Below are positions 34,709 to 43,485 of a DNA stretch of 64,000 nucleotides, piece after piece. The stretch covers positions 159,409 to 223,408 of the forward strand of contig NZ_PIQJ01000003.1 in NCBI RefSeq assembly GCF_004214835.1. Reading direction: 5' to 3'. Each line of letters begins with the position of its first letter. Positions within the stretch are counted from its first letter, which is position 1. The notes beneath the pieces were generated by a model that saw nothing but the letters and a program-made list of their open reading frames with translations, was not told the DNA's origin and made no database searches. The translations under genes and the position numbers were made by a program. This DNA is from Pseudidiomarina tainanensis (GTDB taxonomy: Bacteria > Pseudomonadota > Gammaproteobacteria > Enterobacterales > Alteromonadaceae).

Positions 34709-36148
34709 TTAGTGATTAAACACGGTGAATAAACTATCGTTTAGCCACATGTGGGCCAGGATACTGACGATATAACCAAGAGCGATGACTGGGGTCCATT
34801 TGAGATGGCTAGCGAAGGTGTAATAACCACGCGCTTGCCCCATAAGTGCCACACCTGCAGCTGAACCAATTGATAACAAGCTACCACCGGTACCCGCTGT
34901 TAGGGTAATCAATAACCACTGACCGTGCGACATCTCAGGTTGCATGGATAGCACCGCAAACATCACTGGAATGTTATCAATAATGGCTGACATTAAGCCT
35001 AAGGCAACGTTGGCAAAGGTTGGGCTCATGTCGAGATACAAGGTATTTGAGAGCAACGATAGGTAGCCCATAAAGCCAAGGCCGCCGACCGAAATGACGA
35101 TACCGTAGAAGAATAGGAGCGTATCCCACTCGGCGCGTTGCACGCGGTTAAATACGTCGAACGGCACCACGCCACCCAAGCGCTCAAGGCGGGCCATATC
35201 GCCAGCACGTTCGGCCATGGCACGTTTGCGTGCCAATGAGCCCGGCAATGTCATACGCAAAAAGTAACCGAAGAATTGCAGATAACCAAGGCCCATCATC
35301 ATACCTAGCACTGGCGGTAAGTGTAGCCACATATGGCAAGCAACCGCTGTTGCTATCGTCAGCAAGAATAGGGCAGTGATGCGCAACGCTCCGCGCTTGA
35401 GTTCAACTTCTTCATAAATTGCTGTTGGCTTACGATTTTCGATGAAGAAACTCATGATAACCGCCGGCACCAAGTAGTTCAGCAACGATGGAATAAACAG
35501 CACAAAGAACTCGTGGAATTCGACCATGCCAGCTTGCCAAACCATCAACGTGGTGATGTCACCAAACGGACTAAAGGCACCGCCAGCATTCGCGGCAATG
35601 ACAATACTGATACACGATACACTAATGAACTTCTTATCACCGTCGGCGACCTTCATGACGACCGCACACATTAACAACGCGGTGGTGAGGTTATCGGCAA
35701 CGGGTGAAATAAAGAATGCGAGAAATCCTGAAAGCCAAAACAGTTGCTTGTACGTGAAGCCCTTTTTAATCATCCATGCGCGTAAACCATCAAATAGCCG
35801 GCGCTCTTCCATGGCATTGATGTAGGTCATTGCCACTAACAAGAACAACATCAATTCCGCAAATTCGAGCAAGTTATGGCGGAACGCTTCTTCGGCTACT
35901 CCTGGCAGATCGTTTTGCATGTAGACAAAACCGATCATGATCCAAATTAAGCCGGCGGCCAGCAGCACGGGCTTTGATTTGCGCATGTGTAGCTTTTCTT
36001 CACCCATCACCAAAATATAAGCAACGGTGAAAATAATGATGGCGGCAATACCAACGTTAGCGGAGGTCAAGTCGAGTTGACCAGCGGCCGCGAAAGCGGC
36101 GGGGGAGAATAGGCTCGCGCCCAACAACAACAGCAGTACTTTCCACAT
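34709..36148 (-). CDS. nhaD: Na+/H+ antiporter NhaD
   Basis: Inner-membrane sodium/proton antiporter of the NhaD/IT superfamily, for salt and alkaline pH tolerance. 479 residues from the ATG at 36146-36148, chosen because GAAGGA precedes it and it opens a hydrophobic signal-like helix (MWKVLLLLLGASLFSPAAFA); a longer frame from 36256 has no support. Many membrane helices. Typical segments are FISPVADNLTTALLMCAVV, NAGGAFSPFGDITTLMVWQAG and DNIPVMFAVLSM, the last two near the proposed ion path. It lies convergent to aceK and downstream of aceA, separated from it by a terminator. Confidence 0.93.
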   Translation of the reverse strand: MWKVLLLLLGASLFSPAAFAAAGQLDLTSANVGIAAIIIFTVAYILVMGEEKLHMRKSKPVLLAAGLIWIMIGFVYMQNDLPGVAEEAFRHNLLEFAELMLFLLVAMTYINAMEERRLFDGLRAWMIKKGFTYKQLFWLSGFLAFFISPVADNLTTALLMCAVVMKVADGDKKFISVSCISIVIAANAGGAFSPFGDITTLMVWQAGMVEFHEFFVLFIPSLLNYLVPAVIMSFFIENRKPTAIYEEVELKRGALRITALFLLTIATAVACHMWLHLPPVLGMMMGLGYLQFFGYFLRMTLPGSLARKRAMAERAGDMARLERLGGVVPFDVFNRVQRAEWDTLLFFYGIVISVGGLGFMGYLSLLSNTLYLDMSPTFANVALGLMSAIIDNIPVMFAVLSMQPEMSHGQWLLITLTAGTGGSLLSIGSAAGVALMGQARGYYTFASHLKWTPVIALGYIVSILAHMWLNDSLFTVFNH

Positions 36149-36238
36149 GATTGTTATTCCTTCAACATGCGAGGCTTCAGGGGTGAACAGCACAATTTTT
36201 AAGATGAATCGTCTGTTCAGGCGCGCGCATACTACCAC

Positions 36239-36272
36239 AAAAAAGCCGCCAAACACCTGTGCTTGGCGGCTT
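36239..36272 (-). terminator. Intrinsic terminator of the aceBA transcript
   Basis: On the minus strand AAGCCGCCAA (36272-36263) pairs with TTGGCGGCTT (36252-36243) and is followed by a T run. It lies 52 bases after the aceA stop and upstream of nhaD. Confidence 0.9.
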
Positions 36273-36323
36273 ATACCCAGTATTTTCCGAGGTAATGCTA
36301 AAGAGGTATTCGTAAACCTTTGC

Positions 36324-37658
36324 TTACGCCGGTTTTTTGAACTGTTCTTCTTCAGTCGAGCCGGTAAGTGCTGTTACCGACGACTTCCCTCCTTGAATCA
36401 CATTCGTCACGTCATCGAAGTATCCAGTACCAACTTCCTGTTGATGCGCAACAAACGTATAGCCTTTGTCGGCGGCTGCAAATTCTTGTTGCTGCAGTTT
36501 CACGTATGCTGACATATCGTTGCGCGCGTAATCATGCGCAAGTTCGAACATGTGATACCACATGTTGTGCACGCCAGCTAGAGTGATGAACTGGAACTTA
36601 TAGCCCATAGCGGCGAGCTCGCGTTGGAATTTGGCAATAGTTGCGTCATCCAGATTACGTTTCCAGTTGAAGCTCGGCGAGCAGTTGTACGCCAATAATT
36701 TACCAGGATACTGTGCATGAATTGCTTCGGCGAACTTACGTGCTTCTTCTAAGTCGGGCTTGGCAGTTTCACACCAAAGTAAGTCAGCATACGGCGCATA
36801 AGCTAAACCGCGTGAAATGGCTTGATCGATACCAGCATTTACACGATAAAAACCTTCGGCCGTGCGCTCGCCGGTGCAAAACGGTTGGTCATTCGGGTCA
36901 ACATCTGACGTGAGCAAATCAGCGGCGTTCGCATCAGTGCGAGCGAGAATGAGCGTTGGCACACCGGCAACGTCTGCCGCGAGGCGCGCTGCAATTAATT
37001 TCTGCACGGCTTCTTGGGTAGGCACTAATACCTTCCCGCCCATGTGACCACATTTTTTTACCGACGCTAACTGGTCTTCAAAATGTACGCCCGCAGCGCC
37101 GGCACGAATCATCGCCTGCATTAGTTCGTAGGCGTTCAATACGCCGCCAAACCCAGCTTCGGCATCCGCAACAATCGGTGCGAAGTAATCCACATAACTT
37201 TCTTGTTCTGGACCGATACCTTTTGACCATTGAATTTGATCAGCGCGTGCGAAGCTATTGTTAATACGCTCTACCACCGTTGGCACGGAGTCGACCGGAT
37301 ACAGTGATTGATCAGGGTACATGCTGAGCGAGGTATTGTTGTCAGCGGCGACTTGCCAGCCGGATAAATAGATAGCTTGTAAGCCAGCTTTTACTTGCTG
37401 AACGGCTTGCCCGCCGGTGAGCGCACCGAGTGCATTCACATAGTCTTTGCCAAATTTCTCTTGCGCGGCACCGTTGACTAAACGCCAAAGTTTCGCCGCA
37501 CCGTTTTGTGCATAGGTACATTCAGGCTGAACACTGCCGCGCAGGCGCACCACATCCAGCGCTGAATAGGTGCGTTCAACGCCGGTCCAGCGTGGGTTTT
37601 GTTGCCAATCTTGTTCAAGTTGTTTCGCGGCTTCTGCTTGGTGAATTGAAGTTGTCAT
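36324..37658 (-). CDS. aceA: Isocitrate lyase
   Basis: Cleaves isocitrate to glyoxylate and succinate, first step of the glyoxylate shunt. 444 residues, close to the E. coli length. Key segments: [40 protein letters not shown] (metal-binding Asp), and the active-site Cys in [19 protein letters not shown] (around residue 204), then [13 protein letters not shown] and [12 protein letters not shown]. It lies 29 bases after aceB on the same strand and ends at a strong terminator. Confidence 0.97.
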   Translation of the reverse strand: MTTSIHQAEAAKQLEQDWQQNPRWTGVERTYSALDVVRLRGSVQPECTYAQNGAAKLWRLVNGAAQEKFGKDYVNALGALTGGQAVQQVKAGLQAIYLSGWQVAADNNTSLSMYPDQSLYPVDSVPTVVERINNSFARADQIQWSKGIGPEQESYVDYFAPIVADAEAGFGGVLNAYELMQAMIRAGAAGVHFEDQLASVKKCGHMGGKVLVPTQEAVQKLIAARLAADVAGVPTLILARTDANAADLLTSDVDPNDQPFCTGERTAEGFYRVNAGIDQAISRGLAYAPYADLLWCETAKPDLEEARKFAEAIHAQYPGKLLAYNCSPSFNWKRNLDDATIAKFQRELAAMGYKFQFITLAGVHNMWYHMFELAHDYARNDMSAYVKLQQQEFAAADKGYTFVAHQQEVGTGYFDDVTNVIQGGKSSVTALTGSTEEEQFKKPA

Positions 37659-37687
37659 GGTTGTTGTCCTGTTAAGTGATTGATTTA

Positions 37688-39265
37688 TTATTGAATAAGG
37701 TCGTAGCCAGGCAGCGTGAGAAACGCCACTAGCTCATCGGCGGTGGTAATTTGTTCGAGCAACTGCATCGCTTTTGGGAAATTCTCGGCAGCCCAACGTT
37801 CATCACCGACTTCACTGCGAACAATCTGTGCTTCTTGCTCGAGGTAAGTACGGAACAGCTCTTTGGTAACCACTTCGCCGTTATCGAGGGTTTTTCCGTG
37901 CTTGATCCACTGCCATATAGAGGTGCGCGAGATTTCCGCTGTTGCCGCGTCTTCCATGAGGCCGTAAATAGGCACACAACCTTTGCCGGATATCCAGGCT
38001 GCGATGTATTGCAGCGCCACCCGAATATTGGTGCGCATGCCAGCTTCGGTGCGCTCACCGACGCTGGGTTCAAGTAAATCGGCAGCATTAACTGGGGCAT
38101 CATCCTCACGTAAAATGTGCGATTGATTATCGCCTTGGAGACCCGCCACAAAGACTTCTCGAACCGTGTCAGCTAAACCTGGATGAGCAATCCAGGTGCC
38201 GTCATGTCCATTGGCACGCTCAAGTTCTTTGTCAGCTTTAACCTTGGCAAGAATAGCGGCGTTTTCGGTTGGATCTTTGCTTGGAATAAATGCGGCCATA
38301 CCGCCCATCGCTAGAGCCCCGCGCTTGTGACAGGTTTTTACTAACAAGCGTGAATAGGCGTTCAAAAACGGTTGGTTCATGGTGACCACTTGACGGTCGG
38401 GAAGAACCCGATCGGGATGATTTTTTAAGGTTTTGATGTAACTAAAAATGTAATCCCAGCGGCCACAGTTGAGGGCAACGATGTGTTCGCGCATGGCATA
38501 AAGAATTTCATCCATCTGGAACACCGCCGGTAAGGTTTCAATCAATACGGTGGCGCGAATGGTGCCGCGCGGCTGTTGAAAATAGTCCTCGGTAAACGTG
38601 AAGACATCCGCCCACCACTGTGCTTCGCTGCTATGCTCAAGTTTCGGCAGGTAGTAATAGACACCGGTACCACGTGCCACACGTTGTTGGTAGTTGAGAT
38701 AAAAATATAGGGCGAAATCAAATAAGCTTCCTGGAACCACGTCGCCATCTAGCATCACGTGCTTCTCCGGCAAATGTAAGCCGCGCACACGTGCAATCAG
38801 AAGTGCCGGATTTTCTTGCAACTTGTAATGTTTATTCGAAACGGGGTCGGTATAGGTCATTTGGCCCGTATTGGCATCGAACAAGTTGATTTGTCCTTGC
38901 AACACACCTTCCCAAGTTGGTGATTGGGAATCCTCAAAGTCGGCCATATAACAATCGACATTTGCATTGAGCGCGTTAATGACCATCTTCCGATCAACGG
39001 GGCCGGTGATTTCCAAACGACGTTTGGTGAGATCTTTAGGAAGTGTGGCTACTTGCCAGTCACTATCACGAATCGACGCTGTCTCAGGAGCGAAGTCGGG
39101 TAGGGCACCGGCATCGATTTGTTGCTGACGCTGTTGTCGATTAACCAATAGGTTGTGTAATTGTGGGCGAAATTTGCGTACCAATTCGACCAAAAATTGT
39201 TGGCAGTTTTGATCCATCAAACCTGCAGCAGGTTGCTCAAGTTTTGGGAGCTTTAGTCCGTTCAT
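37688..39265 (-). CDS. aceB: Malate synthase A
   Basis: Condenses glyoxylate with acetyl-CoA to malate. 525 residues, the A isoform by length. Family motifs: [81 protein letters not shown] (active-site Arg and Glu), [12 protein letters not shown] and [17 protein letters not shown] (catalytic Asp). It is the first gene of aceBA. The 223-base upstream region has a perfect 23-bp palindrome at 39351-39373 that looks like an operator. Confidence 0.97.
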   Translation of the reverse strand: MNGLKLPKLEQPAAGLMDQNCQQFLVELVRKFRPQLHNLLVNRQQRQQQIDAGALPDFAPETASIRDSDWQVATLPKDLTKRRLEITGPVDRKMVINALNANVDCYMADFEDSQSPTWEGVLQGQINLFDANTGQMTYTDPVSNKHYKLQENPALLIARVRGLHLPEKHVMLDGDVVPGSLFDFALYFYLNYQQRVARGTGVYYYLPKLEHSSEAQWWADVFTFTEDYFQQPRGTIRATVLIETLPAVFQMDEILYAMREHIVALNCGRWDYIFSYIKTLKNHPDRVLPDRQVVTMNQPFLNAYSRLLVKTCHKRGALAMGGMAAFIPSKDPTENAAILAKVKADKELERANGHDGTWIAHPGLADTVREVFVAGLQGDNQSHILREDDAPVNAADLLEPSVGERTEAGMRTNIRVALQYIAAWISGKGCVPIYGLMEDAATAEISRTSIWQWIKHGKTLDNGEVVTKELFRTYLEQEAQIVRSEVGDERWAAENFPKAMQLLEQITTADELVAFLTLPGYDLIQ

Positions 39266-39350
39266 AATCTATCCAGTTGTTGTTCGTGTGTTAACGAACT
39301 CAAGGCTAGACTGAATTGATCGAATACAACAAATGAATGAAGTTGATTGC

Positions 39351-39373
39351 AATCATTCATCGAATGAATGATT
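39351..39373. promoter_or_regulatory. Palindromic operator candidate upstream of aceBA
   Basis: AATCATTCAT-CGA-ATGAATGATT is a perfect 10-bp inverted repeat with a 3-base spacer, about 85 bases before aceB. A related half-site ATGAATGA occurs at 39333-39340 and pairs with TCATTCAT. Likely the binding site of a regulator of the glyoxylate operon; which one cannot be told. Confidence 0.6.
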
Positions 39374-39442
39374 AATTAAATCAAACGAACGGATTTAATC
39401 AAACAATGCGCCAATAACCGCATGTTGGAGGATTTTTAAACA

Positions 39443-39469
39443 ATAACGCCCTCATCGAGAGGGCGTTAT
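39443..39469 (-). terminator. Terminator after the SDR gene
   Basis: ATAACGCCCTC (39443-39453) pairs with GAGGGCGTTAT (39459-39469) around ATCGA. On the minus strand it is followed by TGTTTAAAAA, a weak T-rich tail. It lies 20 bases after the stop of the SDR gene. Confidence 0.7.
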
Positions 39470-39488
39470 ATCAAAACGGATGTGTTGA

Positions 39489-40280
39489 CTATTTCATTCG
39501 TGAATAAAGCAATTTTTGATACCAGCTGCGTGGTAAGAAGCGCTTCATATACCATGCCATACGGCCCTGACGGTGCGGGAGTACGTGGCTTTTCTTCTTC
39601 TCGACTGCTTTCATAATCAGACGAGCAATATCAACCGCATTTAATTTACTCGAGCGCATTAACTTATCGAGTTTTTGCTCCATACCATCAATGGAAGTAC
39701 GCATGCCTTGCCCTAAATTGGTTTTAAAGAAGCTCGGACACACCACCGTGACATGAATATTATCTTTCTTAAGTTCGTTTTGCAGCGTCTCTGACAAGCT
39801 GACGACCGCAGCTTTCGTCGCATTATAAGCGGTCATATTTGGCACATCTAAAAGTCCCGCCATCGACGCAACATTAATAAAATGACCGTGACCTTGGCGT
39901 TTAAACATTGGCGTAAATACCTTACAACCGCGCACCACACCTAATAAGTTGATATCGATAATCCACTGCCAGTCATTGAGTGTGGTTTGCGTGAGTTGGC
40001 CAACTTGCGCCACACCGGCATTATTAACCACGACATCTACGCCGCCCCATTTTTCTTCGAGGGTTTTGGCAACCTGCTCAAGGTCGCTCACGCGTGTTAC
40101 ATCGCACGGCATGAACATGGCTTGCGGTTGAATTTTTTGCAAGCTACCAATCACGGCTTCGCCGCGTTCAATGTCCCGATCACCGATACATACGCGCCAA
40201 CCTCCTTTTGCGCAGATTTGCGCAAGAGCAAAACCAAGGCCGCTGGCGCCGCCGGTGATGAAAATTCGCTGCGGTTTCAT
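39489..40280 (-). CDS. Short-chain dehydrogenase/reductase
   Basis: 263-residue classical SDR. Cofactor motif ITGGASGLGFALAQ at residues 8-21, NNAG at about 88, catalytic Ser in NVASMAGLL and Tyr-x3-Lys in AYNATKAAVVSL. The C-terminus is basic (KFLPRSW...) and could associate with membranes. The substrate cannot be told; length and motifs resemble many alcohol or keto-acyl reductases. It lies 24 bases downstream of the metallopeptidase gene on the same strand and probably shares its transcript. Confidence 0.88.
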   Translation of the reverse strand: MKPQRIFITGGASGLGFALAQICAKGGWRVCIGDRDIERGEAVIGSLQKIQPQAMFMPCDVTRVSDLEQVAKTLEEKWGGVDVVVNNAGVAQVGQLTQTTLNDWQWIIDINLLGVVRGCKVFTPMFKRQGHGHFINVASMAGLLDVPNMTAYNATKAAVVSLSETLQNELKKDNIHVTVVCPSFFKTNLGQGMRTSIDGMEQKLDKLMRSSKLNAVDIARLIMKAVEKKKSHVLPHRQGRMAWYMKRFLPRSWYQKLLYSRMK

Positions 40281-40304
40281 GAACTGTTCCTGAATAAATT
40301 AAAC

Positions 40305-41585
40305 TTAGGGGGCTATAGAAGCAGATACGGGGCGATCAATCAATTGCCGAAGTGACATCGACTGATAACCGGTGAGCTCCTCAAACGCCGCAAAATAGGT
40401 TTCAGAGTTCGCGGCGGCACCGTCTTTCACCAGTCGTGAATAGGTTTCCCATAAGGCGAAGATACCAGCACGAACGCCATTGGCTTGTAACTGAGCATGT
40501 AAATCGGCATTAGCGACTAACCCACAGCTATAGTGTGCGCGAAAATTAACACGACCCACATTGATAAATGGCTCGCTCGCCGGCCACGAAGCAATACACT
40601 CTTGTTGCGCTTTACGCACGGCTTCTTGTACCAGTTGATTACTTTGATTCAGCTTCGTATCGGTATACAAATATGACATCAGCTCTGCGGCACCTTCGTG
40701 AATCCATGCCTCATCAGAACTTGAGTACTTGAGCCCCGCGCCTTGAAACAAGTGAGCTATTTCATGCGCAAAAAACCAAAGGGTATTCTTCTCGTCAACG
40801 TTTTGTAGCGCTTGCTCGCCATACCAATGCATAAACACTTGATTGGGTAAAACGCCGCCTTGATGACCAAAATAGCCGCCTTCGTAGTCACTATAAGACG
40901 CAAACAATGTCGGCGTTTGAGTCAGTGCACCCAGTTGCTTGGTGTAATAACTCATCATCATCGGTAACTCGGTCACCATGTCGTGTTGTAACGATTGTGG
41001 CAACACCGGATCAATGATGGCAACCAAAGCGGCAAAGGTCTCTGGCGGTTGTGAACCAACATAAATCGCACGGCCACTGTCTCGATCAAGCCATTCGTGA
41101 AAGCCAAGACGTAATTGCCCGTCGACTAACAAATAATCATTGGTGGTTAAATTGACCGCCATTGGCCATTCATGATGCGCAGCGCCACACGTGTCGGCGC
41201 AGGCAAAAAAGCGTGCAGTGTGAATCAGCATGCCACCGTCACTAAACGGAGAAAACGGCGCATAATCTTTGGGAAGTGGGGTGTAACTGGCGTCGAGCAC
41301 AAAAGCCGCTTCGGAAAATGGTTGGCCGTTTTTACTGAGGATCACTTCAGAACCATTTTGCCAACCAATCTGAATGTTGTCGGTAAGCGGTTGCCAACGC
41401 TCAGCCCGCGATTGATTCGGTGAACGCACAAACTCAAGTCGCGTGACCGGTTCATTTAATTGATAGGTCACCGTCCAGCCGAGATCGGATTTACTGAGCG
41501 TAATCAATCGTATCTGCGAGTCTGCCGGTGCAAACCACAGCAACAGCACAAGAACCACAGCCGCAATAGCAATGAAATAGCGCAC
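40305..41585 (-). CDS. Membrane-anchored gluzincin-type metallopeptidase
   Basis: 426 residues. The N-terminal helix MRYFIAIAAVVLVLLLWFAPADS is a signal anchor, so the enzyme probably faces the periplasm. The zinc site HEIAH (in LWFFAHEIAHLFQGAG) is followed 18 residues later by the third ligand in DEAWIHEGAAELMSYLY, the HExxH...E pattern of gluzincins (M1/M61-like). The N-terminal half is beta-rich and unassigned. No PDZ domain is seen. It precedes an SDR gene on the same strand. The peptide target is unknown. Confidence 0.75.
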   Translation of the reverse strand: MRYFIAIAAVVLVLLLWFAPADSQIRLITLSKSDLGWTVTYQLNEPVTRLEFVRSPNQSRAERWQPLTDNIQIGWQNGSEVILSKNGQPFSEAAFVLDASYTPLPKDYAPFSPFSDGGMLIHTARFFACADTCGAAHHEWPMAVNLTTNDYLLVDGQLRLGFHEWLDRDSGRAIYVGSQPPETFAALVAIIDPVLPQSLQHDMVTELPMMMSYYTKQLGALTQTPTLFASYSDYEGGYFGHQGGVLPNQVFMHWYGEQALQNVDEKNTLWFFAHEIAHLFQGAGLKYSSSDEAWIHEGAAELMSYLYTDTKLNQSNQLVQEAVRKAQQECIASWPASEPFINVGRVNFRAHYSCGLVANADLHAQLQANGVRAGIFALWETYSRLVKDGAAANSETYFAAFEELTGYQSMSLRQLIDRPVSASIAP

Positions 41586-41737
41586 GTTATTTAAGCCTCG
41601 TTATGTAACCTCTGTTATCAATGTAGCACCAGTGTTGCATTGGCTCCATGATCTTTGACTTGCTTGGATGACCCTTTCTCTATTTTTACTGTGACAGTTC
41701 TGTTTCGGTTCAGTGAATCTTTCGTGACAAACCGGTT

Positions 41738-41755
41738 TTGTCACAAATTTGTCAT
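41738..41755 (+). promoter_or_regulatory. Pho box and PhoB-dependent promoter
   Basis: TTGTCAC-AAAT-TTGTCAT is a pair of 7-base repeats with an 11-base period, the Pho-box layout (CTGTCAT-A/T-rich-CTGTCAT). A -10-like TAATCT begins 10 bases after the box (41766), the spacing of PhoB-activated promoters that lack a -35. A reversed half-site GTGACAAA lies at 41724-41731. It drives the lipoprotein gene at 41819. Confidence 0.75.
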
Positions 41756-41818
41756 GTCAACTCACTAATCTGCCTGCGTCGTTTAATTACCTACATTCGT
41801 TCCTTCCAGGAGAACACA

Positions 41819-43408
41819 ATGAAATTGCAAACTCTTTTCCAAGTTACCGCTGTTGCTTCAGCATTAGCTCTCGCCGGTTGTGGCGGTGATATTGAAATTT
41901 CACCAACCGTGAATGACAACAGCGTTGTAAATAACGGTTCTGGTGGTAGCTCAGGTGGCGACACTACCGCCGATAACCTGTGTGCAACCAACAACGGTGT
42001 GCAAGGTGCATTTGACGGTCGTGACTGTGAATACAACCTTGAGTTTGCAAGCCGTAATATCGAAATCACTGAAGACATCACATTTGCTGAATTGCCAGAT
42101 GGCGGTGTGCACGTATTCGATGGCGCACTATTAATTGGTGAAGATTGTGATACCACCACCTCGTGTACTATCAATCAAGATGGTCCTGTGATGACAGTTG
42201 AGCCAGGTGCGACTTTGGCATTTACCAGCGGTGAAGCAATCATTCGCGTTGCTCGCGGTGCAAAATTAAATGCAATCGGTACCTTCGACAAGCCAGTAAC
42301 CTTCACTTCAGCAAACGCTTTTACACGTTTTGATGTGGTTGGCAACGGCCCACGTTTTGCAGATTGGGGCGGTATTATCATTAATGGTGAAGGTATCACC
42401 AACCAGTGTACTGATGCGCAGCGTGATGCAGGCACCTGTAATGTTGCTTCTGAAGGCATCGTGAGCTACTACGGCGGTAACGATAACGCGGATGATAGCG
42501 GCTCGATGAAGTATGCGAAAATCTGGTATGCCGGTTCAGGCCCACGTGCAGGCGGCGACGGCGATGACTTGAACTCACTGACATTAAACGCAGTTGGTTC
42601 AGGCTCTTCTTATGAGTTTATTCACATTCACCAAGGCTACGACGACGGTATCGAATTCTTCGGTGGTGCAGCTGATGTGAAACGCGTTGTATTCACTGAC
42701 ACCCAAGACGATTCAATGGATATCGATGCGGGTTGGCAAGGTAACGCACAATTCCTATATATCAAGCACGGCACCGTTAACGTTGACGGTACTGACGTAT
42801 ACATGGGTAACGGCGGTTTTGAAGCTGACGGTGAGAAAAACTCAGGCGCAGAATACTCACAAGCACCAACATCACGTCCAAACATCGCGAACGTGACTGT
42901 TGTGACAACTGACGGCTTATCAACTCGTGATAACGATCCATCAACCGCTATGAAGTTTGACGATAACTTCCAAGGCCAACTGTATAACTTCTTGTTAGTT
43001 AAAACCGACGTTACAACCAACGACACCCGCTGCATCCTCTTTACTGGTGACGGCGAACTGGGTGTAACCGATGGTGACTTGAACTTCTTCAACTCAGCGA
43101 TGGCGTGTGTTGCTGAAAACGAATTCACTTCAGCTGATTTGTTTGCCAACGGCACCAGCCGTCAAGCTTGGTTCGACAACAGCGGTGTGAACGCACGTTT
43201 AGGCGGAAATGCAACTGTATTCGGCACTGATGGCTTCGCAACGGATATGTCATCGTCTGATATCACGGTGACTGCAAATGACTTGAGCGCTTTAGGTAAC
43301 AGCTTCTTTGAAGCAGTTGATTACATTGGTGCGGTATCAAGCACGGATACATCATCTGAATGGTACCAGTGGGTTGAAACTGCGTTAGCTGCTGCAGAAC
43401 AAGATTAA
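41819..43408 (+). CDS. Secreted beta-helix-like lipoprotein, Pho-regulated
   Basis: 529 residues from ATG 41819, chosen for AGGAG upstream; a longer frame from 41738 would cover the Pho box. The lipobox LALAGC (Cys at about residue 20) predicts a lipoprotein, followed by a Ser/Gly/Asn linker. The body is Asp/Gly-rich with repeated short strands (VEPGATLAFTSGEAIIRVARGAKL, WGGIIINGEGI, NGGFEADGEKN), consistent with a parallel beta-helix. I know similar proteins next to TonB-dependent receptors in marine Alteromonadales but no defined function. The adjoining receptor and the Pho box suggest a role in capturing phosphorus compounds. Confidence 0.78.
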   Translation: MKLQTLFQVTAVASALALAGCGGDIEISPTVNDNSVVNNGSGGSSGGDTTADNLCATNNGVQGAFDGRDCEYNLEFASRNIEITEDITFAELPDGGVHVFDGALLIGEDCDTTTSCTINQDGPVMTVEPGATLAFTSGEAIIRVARGAKLNAIGTFDKPVTFTSANAFTRFDVVGNGPRFADWGGIIINGEGITNQCTDAQRDAGTCNVASEGIVSYYGGNDNADDSGSMKYAKIWYAGSGPRAGGDGDDLNSLTLNAVGSGSSYEFIHIHQGYDDGIEFFGGAADVKRVVFTDTQDDSMDIDAGWQGNAQFLYIKHGTVNVDGTDVYMGNGGFEADGEKNSGAEYSQAPTSRPNIANVTVVTTDGLSTRDNDPSTAMKFDDNFQGQLYNFLLVKTDVTTNDTRCILFTGDGELGVTDGDLNFFNSAMACVAENEFTSADLFANGTSRQAWFDNSGVNARLGGNATVFGTDGFATDMSSSDITVTANDLSALGNSFFEAVDYIGAVSSTDTSSEWYQWVETALAAAEQD

Positions 43409-43434
43409 TCACACTTGTTGCATAGCAATCTATG

Positions 43435-43459
43435 GCAGGCGTGCTGGTGGCACGCCTGC
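43435..43459 (+). terminator. Intergenic hairpin between lipoprotein and receptor genes
   Basis: GCAGGCGTGC (43435-43444) pairs perfectly with GCACGCCTGC (43450-43459) around TGGTG. There is no T run, so it more likely stabilises the upstream mRNA or attenuates than fully terminates. The receptor ATG follows 26 bases later. Confidence 0.6.
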
Positions 43460-43485
43460 TATTACCGATAACGCAGGAGTTGACG

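Noticed and set aside
42637..43155. 172-residue antisense ORF opposite the lipoprotein gene
   Set aside because: It is the complement of a clearly coding frame, has low-complexity Ser/Pro composition and no ribosome binding site.
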